A DNA stretch of 64,000 bases from Deferribacteres bacterium (GTDB taxonomy: Bacteria; Zhuqueibacterota; Zhuqueibacteria; Zhuqueibacterales; Geothermadaptataceae), in NCBI GenBank assembly GCA_020633655.1, contig JACKDF010000006.1:310001-374000 (forward strand), in the 5' to 3' direction. The notes beneath the pieces are model-generated. The model was given only the letters and a program-made list of their open reading frames with translations, made no database searches and was not told where the DNA came from. How positions within the stretch are numbered: position 1 is the first letter of the stretch; every line of letters starts with the position of its first letter. Shown here piece by piece: positions 27,301 to 37,100 of the stretch. The position numbers and the translations under genes were made by a program.

Positions 27301-30025
27301 GCAAACGACACTGGGTTATGTAGCTCCGCTTGGTACAGACAGCAATGGTGATGGAATTGATGATGCCTATGGCGACGGCATACAGCCGGTGAATTCTGAT
27401 GCGCGCGGCAATTACGATTTCCTCGACATCGATGCGGATGACGACGGCCCTGAAGACAATTTCGAATCCGGATTGCCTGCACTTTCCGGATTGGATGATG
27501 ATCGCGACGGTCTCGACAATGCTATTGACGCAGATGACACAGCTTTTGGGCCTGTGAATGGAAATCTGAACGATCCGGTTTCCGCATTGTTGGATACCGA
27601 TGATGATGCCGGCAGCAGCGGTGGCGATCTGAACTACCGTGATTGGGATGATGACGGCGATCACGTTCGCACGGATATGGAAGATGTTGATCCTGATTTT
27701 AATGGAATCCCCGACGATGCGGTTGATAGAGATGGCGATGGCGTGCCTGATTATCTGGATGCGGATGATGATAATGATGGTGTGCTGACGATTCATGAAG
27801 CGCCTAATCCTGATGGGGATCCGGACTTTGATCCCGAAGATGCCCGTGATTTCGATGGCGACGGCTTGCCAGATTATTTAGACGCCGATGACGACGGCGA
27901 TGGCATTTCCTCTGCCCGTGAAGGCAACGATCCGAACAAAAATGGCCAACCGGATGATGCAGTTGACCTGAACCAAAACGGTTTGGTCGATTATCTCGAC
28001 CCTGACCTGAGTCACGATACCGATGGTGATGGCGTTCCGGATATTACAGATATCGATGATGACAACGATGGTATCCCCGATGCAATCGAACTCGATGTGG
28101 ATGCCGATGGCGACGCGTTAGGAAACGCGCACGATCTTGACAGTGATGATGACGGCATCCCGGATAATATCGAAGCCCAAACGACCACTGGTTATCGTTT
28201 GCCCTCCGGTCAGGATAGTGATGGTGATGGGCTTGATGATAGCTACGAACCAGATGGCCTGGTCAGTTTACCCGACAAAGATAACGATGAACGGGCAGAT
28301 TTCGTCGATAGCGATGCAGATCAGGACGGAATAAATGATTCCGCAGAATCCGGGCTGGTTGCTTTGCAATTACAGGACAAGGATTTCGATGGTCTGGATG
28401 ATGCCATTGATAGCGATGATACCCGGTTTGGACCTGTCAATGCTGATATCATTGATCCCGCAAGTGAACTGCAGGATGCGGATTTTGATGTTTCCTTGGC
28501 AGGCGACGTCGATTACCGTGACAATGATCGCTATGCGCCTGGTGGCGTAAGTGGTGGTCTGGTGCTCTGGCTCCGGTCGGATACAGCCACTTCTACGATC
28601 AGTAATAATGGATTGATCAGTAGTTGGCTGGATCAAAGCCCAATACATCACATAGCGATAGCCTCGGGTGGACAACAGCCATTTTACAGCCTGAATCCCG
28701 GCGACATGATTAATGGCTATCCAACCGTTTGTTTTATGGGTGATGATGACTACATGCAAATTCCCAATGGGGTTTTCACCGCGGGCGAGACAGTTAGTGA
28801 GCTTACGGTTTTTGTTGTGAATAAAACCAGTTTGCTGGGCAATGCTTTGCAATTGGCGCAATACGGATTGAATGATACCCGCACTGAAGTGGCGACGCCT
28901 GATTTAACAGCAGGTCATCATGCCGATTTCATCGTCGGTACGGGAGAAAGAACGCCTGGTAACCTGGATATGGCTGCACGGCAAAGTATCGAAAATCATT
29001 CGTTTATCTGGTCCATGCGAAGCTCCGCTAATCTCGGGGAAAGGAGTATTTTTCAAAATGGGGCCCTGACTTTCCATGACACAGAGGCAGGTGCTTTTTA
29101 TCCCGGTAGTTCCGCTGCTTACATCGGCGGAAATTCACAGAATGGATTTTTTAATGGATGTTTGGCGGAGATAATCGTCTATCAACGGGCTTTAACTGGA
29201 TTTGAACGCATAAATGTTGAGAATTACCTCTCGGTGAAATACGGTATTTCCATCCCATCCACTTCCAATAACTACTTTAATATCAGTGGTTTTGAAAATA
29301 TGGTTGCCGGTATTGCACGGGATGATATCTCCGGTCTCCGGCAGTTCCATGGCCGACATCAGGATGACATCGTACAATTGCAGCGAAACGAAATTCCGGA
29401 TAATTGCTTTTTATTCTGGGGCAACAATGGCGGTAACTTAGCAACAAATGCAACAGCTCCACAGACAATTGAGCAGCGCTTAAATCGCATTTGGCGGGTC
29501 AATGGAAAAGGAAGCCCCGGCAGTGTGGAATTAGCATTTGATCTTGAAAACGTTCCTGTTTTTCAAAATCGTGAGGCAGCACAATACGCTCTGCTCGTTT
29601 GCGCAGATGGGGATTTCAGTCGCGCAAAAGTTTTTACTTCAGGAAGAAAATTCACAGAATCCGTACTCAGCTTCAGCGATGTTGAGTTAGTCTCCGGTGA
29701 TTATTTCAGCCTCGGATACGGGATTGCTGCAACAGGTGTTGTGCGTGATTCTGAAATGCCAACAACATTCCGGCTGGAACAAAATTTCCCCAACCCGTTT
29801 AATCCGGAGACCGAGATTCGCTACGTTCTGCCAGAAGCGGCCCTGGTTAAAATAACCGTATACGACATACTTGGTCGGAAGGTAGCCGAGCTCGTGAACG
29901 AAAGGAAAGTCGCTGGAAAACACAGTGTCAAATTTAATGCTTCGCATTTTTCCAGTGGTTTGTATTTCTATAGAATTTCCGCCGGCAGAAACACTGCAGT
30001 ACGTAAGATGTTATTTTTGAAGTAA
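24374..30025 (+). CDS. Giant secreted protein with Asp-rich TSP3-like calcium-binding repeats and a type IX sorting tail
   Basis: The 1883-residue product is exported and probably surface-bound. In order: signal peptide (about 1-40); a DUF642/carbohydrate-binding-like domain starting NGDFEQPALPP (about 55-210); one TSP3 turn with CPDTPFGTPVDENGCP (about 225-245); an unassigned beta domain (about 250-410); about 970 residues (415-1385) of DxDxDG repeats; a LamG-like lectin domain starting LVLWLRSDTA (about 1390-1620); a domain with GIARDDISGLRQ and RLNRIWRVNGKG (about 1630-1790), as in several FCB surface proteins; and a C-terminal tail FRLEQNFPNPFNPETEIRY of the type IX sorting family. Within the Asp-rich part, a long module opening with DSDxDGIPDNIEAQ recurs at about residues 458, 671, 961 and 1253. 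Calcium stiffening of a long stalk is the likely role. Confidence 0.88.
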   Translation: MQKRDKAKHILWPTRKGMITLILSLLLFLFFNGFSTTSNSNAPVKSVFDLNNDLTNVLNNGDFEQPALPPNSMRLYKAIEFPGWLTTAEDQLLEVWSSAFMSVSAANGNQFLEINATQAASVYQDIQTIPGDLISWRFSHRGRLGSDTLDFYLGEPGSETKIGRFATSADAWQEYSGSWEVPEGQAITRVRFASVASAGGDPAKGNFIDKVVIDIQRETDADSDADGIADDVDQCPDTPFGTPVDENGCPMAWEDAEVCQILPGPFGLWFSDFGPATGERESWAIDSRAQNSFVKFSDGTGWIRYTVVNGDKRIFLNLVLKNKMDWAAWSGLDRTYNLAPGDHTDWNYYEIDSEKSYRVQLWDNDTTRIQQSPVDLQIGVQEGLGATKTGAYGIRSWLLMPNIGSFVFEYDNCGLVSDTDADGVIDLFDTDDDNDGISDLVEGNGAVDYDRDNYPDSRDLDSDNDGIPDNIEAQSTSGWIAASQQDDDSNGMDDAYGVTGLTPVDTDNDGLADYRDPDSDNDGVFDLYESGLPKAAGTDTDADGLDISIDADDNTFGPADAGLNPPVASLQDSDGDAQTYGNLDFRDTDDDGDDVLSRDENNDPNRDGNPSDARDANGDLLPDYLDANSNVPDRDGDGIADDADADDDGDGILDNTEGNDDFDGDGLANSMDLDSDDDGIPDNIEAQSTAGYVAPSGTDADNNGIDDVYGVSGLSPVNKDGDGDPDYLDFDCDNDGLYDTFETGLPAQSGIDKDDDGLDDAVDADDLHFGPVNAGMSNPAATLQDWDQDVSANGDCDWRDYDDDGDGLGTFHEIADPDTDGDPVDAQDIDQDGTPDYLDVDDDDDGILTRYENPDANHNSRPDDAQDSDGDNVPDYLDSDDDGDGIASAIEGNDPDGDGRPTDARDSDKDGIPDYLDATSSGDLDGDGIADLQDKDDDGDGIPDTIEGDADFDGDRIPNYYDLDSDNDGIPDNIEAQTTLGYVAPLGTDSNGDGIDDAYGDGIQPVNSDARGNYDFLDIDADDDGPEDNFESGLPALSGLDDDRDGLDNAIDADDTAFGPVNGNLNDPVSALLDTDDDAGSSGGDLNYRDWDDDGDHVRTDMEDVDPDFNGIPDDAVDRDGDGVPDYLDADDDNDGVLTIHEAPNPDGDPDFDPEDARDFDGDGLPDYLDADDDGDGISSAREGNDPNKNGQPDDAVDLNQNGLVDYLDPDLSHDTDGDGVPDITDIDDDNDGIPDAIELDVDADGDALGNAHDLDSDDDGIPDNIEAQTTTGYRLPSGQDSDGDGLDDSYEPDGLVSLPDKDNDERADFVDSDADQDGINDSAESGLVALQLQDKDFDGLDDAIDSDDTRFGPVNADIIDPASELQDADFDVSLAGDVDYRDNDRYAPGGVSGGLVLWLRSDTATSTISNNGLISSWLDQSPIHHIAIASGGQQPFYSLNPGDMINGYPTVCFMGDDDYMQIPNGVFTAGETVSELTVFVVNKTSLLGNALQLAQYGLNDTRTEVATPDLTAGHHADFIVGTGERTPGNLDMAARQSIENHSFIWSMRSSANLGERSIFQNGALTFHDTEAGAFYPGSSAAYIGGNSQNGFFNGCLAEIIVYQRALTGFERINVENYLSVKYGISIPSTSNNYFNISGFENMVAGIARDDISGLRQFHGRHQDDIVQLQRNEIPDNCFLFWGNNGGNLATNATAPQTIEQRLNRIWRVNGKGSPGSVELAFDLENVPVFQNREAAQYALLVCADGDFSRAKVFTSGRKFTESVLSFSDVELVSGDYFSLGYGIAATGVVRDSEMPTTFRLEQNFPNPFNPETEIRYVLPEAALVKITVYDILGRKVAELVNERKVAGKHSVKFNASHFSSGLYFYRISAGRNTAVRKMLFLK

Positions 30026-30542
30026 AAAACGTGATAAAAGTGCATCACATTTCCCTTGTGGGTAAGCGGATTGGAAATCTGCAATTCGATTACAGGGCAG
30101 TGTGTTGCACTAATTTCTCTTTCAAATGATCAACTATCCAAACGACCAATAATAAACAGAAATCTATGGGAAAAAATTACCTACCAATTTTAAAGTGTTC
30201 TCCAAAAAACAACAAATTAACCTCAATCTCACCAAATTTAAAAAGCCAAAAATTGCATTTTTTAAATCAAGTTTTCAGTTTGTTCATTCGATAGTTTGTT
30301 TAAAGATGCGATGAGTGGTGGCGATAACTGATGGGTTTCTCCTTCACTTTGTCAGCATAAATAGCCTTACATATAAACCAGAAATTGGATGCAACAGGGA
30401 TCTTTGTATCTGAAAAATAAAGGATTAAATGTGAATCAATATTTTGCGTTAAAAATTTTTCACTCTGGCATTGCGCTTGCTTTTTCTTGCAGTGCATTCT
30501 CCAAAAAAAATCAACCTGGAATTTTGACGATGGAGGAAATTC
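30026..30542. other. Intergenic region upstream of the small TPR lipoprotein
   Basis: It is AT-rich without a supported gene. A reverse-strand ORF of 140 codons (30300-30722) overlaps the next gene and has no family features. The one clear signal is the sigma-54 promoter match at 30466-30481. A weak stem GTGAT/ATCAC near 30031-30048 might help end transcription of the giant protein gene. Confidence 0.55.
30466..30481 (+). promoter_or_regulatory. Sigma-54 (-24/-12) promoter match
   Basis: TGGCATTGCGCTTGCT matches the consensus TGGCAC-N5-TTGCW at all the key bases, with GG and GC exactly 10 bases apart. Transcription would begin near 30492, about 50 bases before the lipoprotein gene. The match at 43407-43422 has the same first nine bases. 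Confidence 0.7.
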
Positions 30543-30959
30543 ATGAATAGAACAACTTATCAAAGCGCATGCAACACCAGACAAGAAAAACGCAAACTTC
30601 TGGTAATCGTATTGCTTGCGGCAAGTTTTGTAGCCTGTGCCCCTGGTGGAAAATTTGTTCAGAAGGATTTTGATTCTGCTATTGAATGTCTGAAGGTGCG
30701 AGATATTCCCGGCGCATTGCATCGGGCCGAAAAATTACCCGATGCAGAAAAAGCTCGCATTCGTGCCTATGCCTATTTTGTCCTTCAGCAATATGAGGCA
30801 GGCATCCATGAACTCGATAAAGCGATTAAATCACTGCAATTGCGTGCAACGGTGCAAGCCGAGCGTGATATTCAGCATTTAAAACACTACAAAGACAAAA
30901 TGCGTGAAAAGCAGGTGTTGCTTAAATTGCAGGATACCACGGAAAGCAGCACAGAATAA
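30543..30959 (+). CDS. Small helical (TPR-like) lipoprotein upstream of the pel cluster
   Basis: The 138-residue protein has a basic head, a hydrophobic stretch and the lipobox FVAC (Cys about residue 33). The mature part is about 100 residues of helices with TPR-like spacing (FDSAIECLKVRDIPGALHRA, then ARIRAYAYFVLQQYEAGIHE) and a charged tail. It is not recognised as a named family and does not resemble PelC. A GGAGG ribosome binding site is present, a sigma-54 promoter lies upstream, and a strong terminator follows, so it is a single-gene unit. Position just before pel suggests but does not prove a link. Confidence 0.72.
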   Translation: MNRTTYQSACNTRQEKRKLLVIVLLAASFVACAPGGKFVQKDFDSAIECLKVRDIPGALHRAEKLPDAEKARIRAYAYFVLQQYEAGIHELDKAIKSLQLRATVQAERDIQHLKHYKDKMREKQVLLKLQDTTESSTE

Positions 30960-30986
30960 ATAAGGATTATTCTATAAGCGGAGGAG

Positions 30987-31020
30987 AACAGGATTGGTAC
31001 AGGACAGTATCGATCCTGTT
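30987..31020 (+). terminator. Strong intrinsic terminator between the lipoprotein gene and pel
   Basis: A 14-bp stem (AACAGGATTGGTAC with GTATCGATCCTGTT, two G-U pairs), a 6-base loop and a run of T bases directly after. It should stop transcription from the sigma-54 promoter, so pel needs its own promoter. Confidence 0.9.
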
Positions 31021-31049
31021 TTTTTTTGCCTGCCCCTGATCATAAATTC

Positions 31050-31074
31050 ATGACAATTTCATTAATCTTGTCAT
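31050..31074. promoter_or_regulatory. Inverted repeat upstream of pel (possible operator)
   Basis: ATGACAA and TTGTCAT are perfect complements around 11 bases. The layout fits a dimeric regulator site about 100 bases before the first pel gene. No regulator is encoded next to it. Confidence 0.4.
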
Positions 31075-31130
31075 ATTACTGCACACGCTTCCCGATAAAC
31101 TTTAAAAATAATGACGATTCTTTTGCATGA

Positions 31131-31150
31131 GTTGCGAAAATGTTCGCAAC
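31131..31150. promoter_or_regulatory. Perfect inverted repeat in the pel leader
   Basis: GTTGCGAA and TTCGCAAC form a perfect 8-bp repeat with a 4-base gap, ending 27 bases before the GTG start of the first pel gene. It may be an operator or an RNA hairpin that affects translation. There is no T run, so it is not a terminator. Confidence 0.45.
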
Positions 31151-31177
31151 ATTCCTTTTAAAACACCAGAGTGAATA

Positions 31178-33265
31178 GTGGTTATATCAAAGATTCGAAT
31201 CGCCAGAAAAGTACCTTTGATTTTAGTGTTGTTTTTACTCAATGCCGGCGTATCCCTTGCCGGACAAATGGTAAAAAGGCATATTCTTGCCTTGTATTCT
31301 AGTGAGCAGCAAACGGCACCGCGTTATACACGAATTCATCAGAATGTGGAAACAGTACTGAATCATCTCGGCTGCATCGTGGAATACCACGACATAGACA
31401 CTGGATTACCTGACGCTGCGACAATGCAAAAATACCGTGGAATCCTGACCTGGTTTACGCATAACCAAATCAAACACAAGCTTGATTATATGCAATGGTT
31501 GCCACAGCAATTGAAGCACGGCCGCAAGCTTGTCATCCTTGGTTCTCTGGGTGGATTTCAGCCAGATCAGGCGCAAATTACCTCCGAAATAAGCAAGGTG
31601 TTTTTCAGGGCACTGGGAATCGAATGTGACGATAATTCCTGGGATGATAATCCTGCGGTTATCGAGATTGCTGAAAAAAATACACCGATGGTTGAGTTCG
31701 AGCGCTCCCTCGATCATGAGCTGGATTATTACGTTCGAGTACGGCCTTTGAACGACAGCATTCACCCACTTCTCATTTTGCAGAAACACAATCATGCGAA
31801 CAGTCGCAGTGTCGTCATTGCGACCAGTCCATGGGGTGGCTTTGCCCTCTCACCATACATTATTTATGATGATGACGTTTCCTTCAAACGGCAGTGGCGT
31901 TTAAATCCTTTCAAGTTTTTTGCCCAGGCCTTCGATTTACATGAATTGCCAAAACCGGATATCACAACACGCAATGGCAGTCGAATCTGGTTGTCCCACA
32001 TCGATGGTGATGCTTTGGTGTCGGTTTCAGAAATTGGGGCCGGAAAATACTGCGGCGAGGTCGTTCGGGACAAGATTCTCAAAGCATACGACTGGCCTGT
32101 AAGCGTGTCCATTGTCGTTGCTGAACTCCTGCAGGATGAAAAATTTGATGCCATTGCACGATCTATTTTCACACTCGACAACGTTGAAATTGCCAGTCAC
32201 ACCTATTCGCACCCGTTCTATTGGGATGAAAATTACGGGCATAAGAATGAATATAAGCAACGCCATTTACCCATTCCGGGATACAAGTTCAATGCACAAC
32301 AGGAAGTCATTGGTGCTGTGGAATATATTGATAATCGATTGGCACCCCCTGACAAGAAGACTTCCGTTTATTTCTGGAGCGGCAATTGTGAACCCACAGC
32401 CGAAGCGGTTCGTCAGTGCACGAATGCCGCGATTTTAAATATGAACGGCGGGGATACTGTATTTGACAAAAATACACCTTCTTATTGTCATGTTGCGCCG
32501 CTGCGTGTTCCGGTCGGCGGGCAAATGCAGTATTATGCCGTGAATTCCAACGAAAATATTTACACCAATGAATGGCACGGTCCTTTCTATGGCTATATGA
32601 ACAGCCTGCGAACATTCGCTTATACCGGGACACCCGTCCGACTACGCCCCATAAACGTTTATTATCACTTTTATAGTGGTGAAAAATGGGCTGCACTTAA
32701 CGCCCTCAAAACAGTTCTCGACAGCTCACTAACAAACGATGTGGCGCCGCTTTTTGTAAGCGAGTATCTTAAAATAGTGCAGGATTTTTTCACCACGGAA
32801 ATTGAAGAAACAGGTGAGAATCGATGGAGCATTCGAAATGCGGCTGTATGCCGGACTATACGGTTCGATGATTGTGATTTGCAGCCGGAGCTTCAACAGT
32901 CGCGCAATGTTATTGGTTTTTTGCACCATCAAAATTGCTTGTATGTGCACCTGGGTAGTGAAAAAGAAAGTTTCGTTGTGTTGACGGAAAAACCGGCAGA
33001 ACGTGTCTATTTGCATCAGGCTTCGCATGGGCTGGAGAACGTGCGCCTTTTCACCAACAACATAGAATTTCGCGCTTCAGGTTTCGGAAGAGGGCATTTT
33101 ACCTTCAGAAATCTCCTTGCTCAATCGGTTTATTCCGTTCGAATAAATGGTAAAAAAGCAAAAATATCAACCAATGAAGAGGGTGAATTGCGCATAGAGT
33201 GCCAAATGCATGGCACCACAGAATTTACTGTGAATCGTGATAGAGCAGAACATGCGATTAATTAA
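31178..33265 (+). CDS. pelA: PelA-type polysaccharide deacetylase (deacetylase half of PelA)
   Basis: The 695-residue exported protein has a signal peptide (to about residue 29), a Rossmann-like domain (about 33-220, with HILALYSSEQQTAPRYTRIH), and a carbohydrate-esterase-type deacetylase domain. The metal ligands and base are visible as HIDGDA (D276 and D278) and SHTYSHP (H341 and H345), the same arrangement as in PelA of Pseudomonas aeruginosa. A beta-rich C-terminal part follows (about 560-690). It would remove acetyl groups from the GalNAc-rich Pel polymer in the periplasm. The GH114 hydrolase domain that forms the N terminus of classical PelA is missing and is encoded by the next gene. 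The start is GTG at 31178 with a weak ribosome binding site. Confidence 0.88.
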   Translation: MVISKIRIARKVPLILVLFLLNAGVSLAGQMVKRHILALYSSEQQTAPRYTRIHQNVETVLNHLGCIVEYHDIDTGLPDAATMQKYRGILTWFTHNQIKHKLDYMQWLPQQLKHGRKLVILGSLGGFQPDQAQITSEISKVFFRALGIECDDNSWDDNPAVIEIAEKNTPMVEFERSLDHELDYYVRVRPLNDSIHPLLILQKHNHANSRSVVIATSPWGGFALSPYIIYDDDVSFKRQWRLNPFKFFAQAFDLHELPKPDITTRNGSRIWLSHIDGDALVSVSEIGAGKYCGEVVRDKILKAYDWPVSVSIVVAELLQDEKFDAIARSIFTLDNVEIASHTYSHPFYWDENYGHKNEYKQRHLPIPGYKFNAQQEVIGAVEYIDNRLAPPDKKTSVYFWSGNCEPTAEAVRQCTNAAILNMNGGDTVFDKNTPSYCHVAPLRVPVGGQMQYYAVNSNENIYTNEWHGPFYGYMNSLRTFAYTGTPVRLRPINVYYHFYSGEKWAALNALKTVLDSSLTNDVAPLFVSEYLKIVQDFFTTEIEETGENRWSIRNAAVCRTIRFDDCDLQPELQQSRNVIGFLHHQNCLYVHLGSEKESFVVLTEKPAERVYLHQASHGLENVRLFTNNIEFRASGFGRGHFTFRNLLAQSVYSVRINGKKAKISTNEEGELRIECQMHGTTEFTVNRDRAEHAIN

Positions 33266-34130
33266 GAATATTTTTACGCTAATCATTTTTATTATGAGTT
33301 TTTTTTCCTGTATACAAAATAGTGTATCGCCAAAACAGCGTTTGCAGGGCGTGCAAAACTGGGTGTGTTGTTACAATAGTTATGTTCCCAGTGAAGAGAT
33401 TGTGCGCTACGATCTGGCGGTGCTTGATCCCGATGCCGAAATTGACATTCCTTTGTTGAAAGCTTCGTCGACAAAAGTTGTGGGTTATGTAAGTCTTGTG
33501 GAAGTGCAGCCATCGCGCTGGTACTGGGACAAGGTTGTGGGGACGGATGCTGTTCTGCCGGAGAAAACGGTTTACGGTGGATTCTATGCCGATGTGCGTT
33601 CCCAGAGTTGGCAACAGACGGTAGTTGATACCGTCATCCCGAATATCTTGCACAAAGGGTTTGATGGCATTTTTCTGGATACGATTGATTCCGCGGAATA
33701 TCTACAGTCTTTGAAAGATGGAGAGGGATACGAAGGAATGCAGGAGGCCACGGTAGCACTCATCGAAGCAATCCGGCGAGCCTTCCCCAATATCGTTATA
33801 ATTGCCAATCGGGGTTTTGCGATGCTGCCGGATTACGAGCCTTTTGTTGACGGATTGCTCGCGGAATCTGTTTTGACAGAATACAATCCCAAAACTGAAA
33901 AAGCTGCGCTTCGCGATCCCGCTCAGTACGCACATTATTTGCAATTGATGACTAATTTTCATCGAAAAGGTGGCCTCGTTCTCACCCTTGATTATGCTAT
34001 AAATAGCAGCTTTCTGGTGCAAAAAAATGTACTCAAACTCTCCATGAAATACGACTTCATTCCCTATTTAAGCGATCCGTCATTGAACAATATTTATCAT
34101 ATTGCTTTGGAGAACTCTTATGGGGATTAA
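33252..34130 (+). CDS. GH114 family glycoside hydrolase (hydrolase half of PelA)
   Basis: A 292-residue exported protein of the endo-alpha-1,4-polygalactosaminidase family. The N terminus has a hydrophobic signal ending in FFSC, so it may be a lipoprotein, although the lipobox is imperfect. The barrel motifs are clear: LAVLDPDAEIDI, VVGYVSLVEVQPSRWYWD, GFDGIFLDTIDS (D143) and the acidic strand LLAESVLTEY. In P. aeruginosa this domain is the first part of PelA and trims Pel polymer. Here it is separate and comes after the deacetylase gene, overlapping it by 14 bases and pelB by 11. ATG at 33252 is chosen over GTG at 33237 because it gives a normal signal peptide. Confidence 0.87.
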   Translation: MRLIKNIFTLIIFIMSFFSCIQNSVSPKQRLQGVQNWVCCYNSYVPSEEIVRYDLAVLDPDAEIDIPLLKASSTKVVGYVSLVEVQPSRWYWDKVVGTDAVLPEKTVYGGFYADVRSQSWQQTVVDTVIPNILHKGFDGIFLDTIDSAEYLQSLKDGEGYEGMQEATVALIEAIRRAFPNIVIIANRGFAMLPDYEPFVDGLLAESVLTEYNPKTEKAALRDPAQYAHYLQLMTNFHRKGGLVLTLDYAINSSFLVQKNVLKLSMKYDFIPYLSDPSLNNIYHIALENSYGD

Positions 34131-37100
34131 AAAGCGGTGGATTGTGCTTTTTTTATGCAGCATTTTGGGAATTAGTGTACTGCTTTATGCTTCAGATACG
34201 CGACTTATCGATTTGCATGTGAAAGCGGGAGAAGTGGATGAAGCTTTACGCTTGTACGAAAGTTTATTAGTTGCGCAGCCTCGAAACCCTCAGTTGCATT
34301 ACGAAATTGGCACTATGCTCCTGCAGGCTGAAAGAACGCAACAGGCACAGCTTTATCTGGAACAAGCTTTTGTCCTTGGGTTCAAATCAGAAAGATTATT
34401 GAATCATTTATATGCCGTTTATCAAGGGGAAGAAAATAGGGATGGCATGATTCGCATGCTCGAACTTTTGCTTACGATGCGGCCTCAAGATAGCAGCAGG
34501 AGAGCACAACTCGCTGCATTGTACACCTGGGCGGGTCAGCCAGAGGATGCGATTGTTCACTACAGCTTCCTTTTGAAAGATGATCCTGGCAATGCGGAAT
34601 ATGTTTATAAAATCAGTTCCCTGTTCCAGGCCCAGCTCAAGTATGGCAAAGCATCGGCAGTGGTTGAAAATTATCGCGCTTATGCTCCCGAAGATGACAG
34701 GGCAAAGCATTTACTGGCAGATTTGTATCTTGCGGACGGTCATTGGAAAAAGGCGGCAGCTCTTTACGAAAATATTTTGCAGAAAAATCCCGCCGATCGG
34801 GACACCCGCGATCGACTTGTGGAAATTTACAAGTGGAAAAAGAATGCACCGCAAGCATTGTCCCACCTGCACTATTTGGCCGATTTACCTGACCGTACTA
34901 CGAAGAATTACCGGCAGCAGTTTATGACGATCTCCCAACAGTACGAACCACTGCGTGCCGTCGGTTTTCTGGAAAGACAGCTGCAATCGGAACCTGAGAA
35001 TAGCGAAATACACGGCGAATTGGCGGAGTTATTTGTGTTCCTGGGGCGTCCCCGTTCTGCTTTGTTTCACCTGAAAAAGCAACTGCAATTTGCACCCCAT
35101 GATCCATCACTGCATAAAAAATTGGCCGATTTACTGCAAACAATCGATGAACCGGAAGAAGCGCTTGTCGCTTACAGAGCAGCTTTTGAAAATGGTGATA
35201 CAAGCCGAACGACCATTAATTATTTGCTGCAGGAGTATAGTTTTTATAAAAAATTTGAGGAATTTCTCTCACTGCAGGAACAAATGCTGGAAAAACACAT
35301 CGCACGTACTTTGGATCGAAAAAATCGTGCCGCCATGTTTTTCAAAACAGGAGATGTAAATTCGGCCATCGATGGATTTATTGAAGTCATTCAGAAACAA
35401 CCACAGGACACGGATACGCGGCAACGATTAGCCTATGCGCTCATCGCCGCTGATCGAAATACGGAAGCTGCAGAAGTGTTATGGCAGGGGGTACAAAAAT
35501 TTAATCTTGCAGAAGAGAATTATTTGCAGACCTGTATCCGTCAGTTTGTACTCGAAAATCACTATGACCGGTCTTTGTACTGTTACCGTCTTTTATCCCG
35601 CAATTTCCCGGAAAATCTGGATTATCAGTTCGGCTATCGTAACGAACTCGTTCGCAATGGTTTGTATAAAGAAGCGCTGGCAGAATATAAAAAATGGATA
35701 CAAAAGCACAGTCTCTCCATTGCTGATAAGTTGCAAATCGCGATGCTTTACTGGCGTCTGGGGGATAAAGAAAAAATGCGCGCGTTTTTACCCCGCAAAA
35801 TGAATTCTCTGCCAGAACAGAAACAACTTGTGCAGTTTTATTTTGAGTCAGCCATGTTTGACGAAGCCCTCAAAGCAGCGAATCCACTACTGCAAACAAT
35901 GCCAGGCGACAGTGCTCTACTGCGAATTCTGGGATTAAGTTACGCGTGGAACAACAGACCTGAGACAGCGATAAAGATACTCGAAAAATACCATCGTGAT
36001 TATCGTGGTGATTACGAAAGCAGGTTTCATCTGGCAGAAATTTTTCATGCGATTCGCAAAAAGCGCAAAGCACAGGAGGAGTTTACCATTGCTCTCCGCA
36101 TGCTGAGATCGGAAGCACAAAACAAAAACAGTCAGCTCGTTGCAGCGCGTATTTACGCACGACAAAACAAGTTAGAAGAATCACGCAAAATTTATGAAAA
36201 CCTATTGCAGGGTTCACCTGAAGATCTTTTTGTCGAATTGGATTATGTCGCCACTCTCATTGACGCATCGCTTTTTGCGGAAGCGACGACTCGTCTCAAT
36301 GCCTTTCGTGGTAAGCATCCAATGAATAGCCAGGCCATTCAATTGCAAAGTGCACTCTATTATAAAAATGGAAAACCCCGGCAGGCACTACAGGCAATGC
36401 AGTTGCTGGAAAAAAATGGGTCCCTCAACAGTGGCCAGATGCTTGACATGGCCGATTTGCACCTGTTAGTCGGCGACTGGGTGGCAGCCAGGAATAAGCT
36501 GGAGAGCGCGCTGAAAATCGATCCAAAAAATGAAGCAGCGCGTGCACGCTTGTTCCGGCTTCGCCGGGATTATGGAACCGAAATCGCGACCGTTTACTCC
36601 ACAGAACAACAGAGCAGCCGCTTTCAACGCAGAATGTATTCCGCACTTTTAACTTTTGCAAAATCTTCCCTGGGGCAATTTATTTTTCGCGCGGATCATG
36701 TCATGCCTTCCGATGCAACGGATTCTGGCCCACAACCCGACTATGATCGATTTTCCGTTACAGCGCGTTCCCGTTTAAATGATCAATGGCAAGCACAAGC
36801 ATCCACTGCTCTAAACCGGCAATCGGCGGTGCAGGATGTCACAAGTAGTGCCGTAACCAGTTGGTTTTACCGACCCGGCGATGCCTTGAAATTGCGACTC
36901 TTTTACAACCAGATCTGGCGTGAAATAGTATTTGCTGAAACCCTTGGTGGCAGGCAAAGGGGTGTGCATTTTTCCGGTGGATTGCATCCTATCCCAAGGT
37001 TGCACCTGCAGACAGGTTTTGCACACAGCACAAATATTCTGGCGATGCCAGATATTGCAATGGGTACACTCAATCAATTTAATGTACAATCGGATTATCA

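Noticed and set aside
26688..27482. A 264-codon reverse-strand ORF rich in Arg, His and Cys
   Set aside because: It is the mirror of the Asp/Gly-rich repeats of the forward gene. The repeated GAT and GGC codons remove stops on the other strand. There is no ribosome binding site or family motif.
30300..30722. A 140-codon reverse-strand ORF
   Set aside because: It overlaps the lipoprotein gene and covers the sigma-54 promoter; no domain or signal peptide pattern.
30543..30959. The small lipoprotein as the missing PelC
   Set aside because: It is helical with TPR-like spacing, whereas PelC is a mixed alpha/beta lipoprotein, and a strong terminator separates it from pel.
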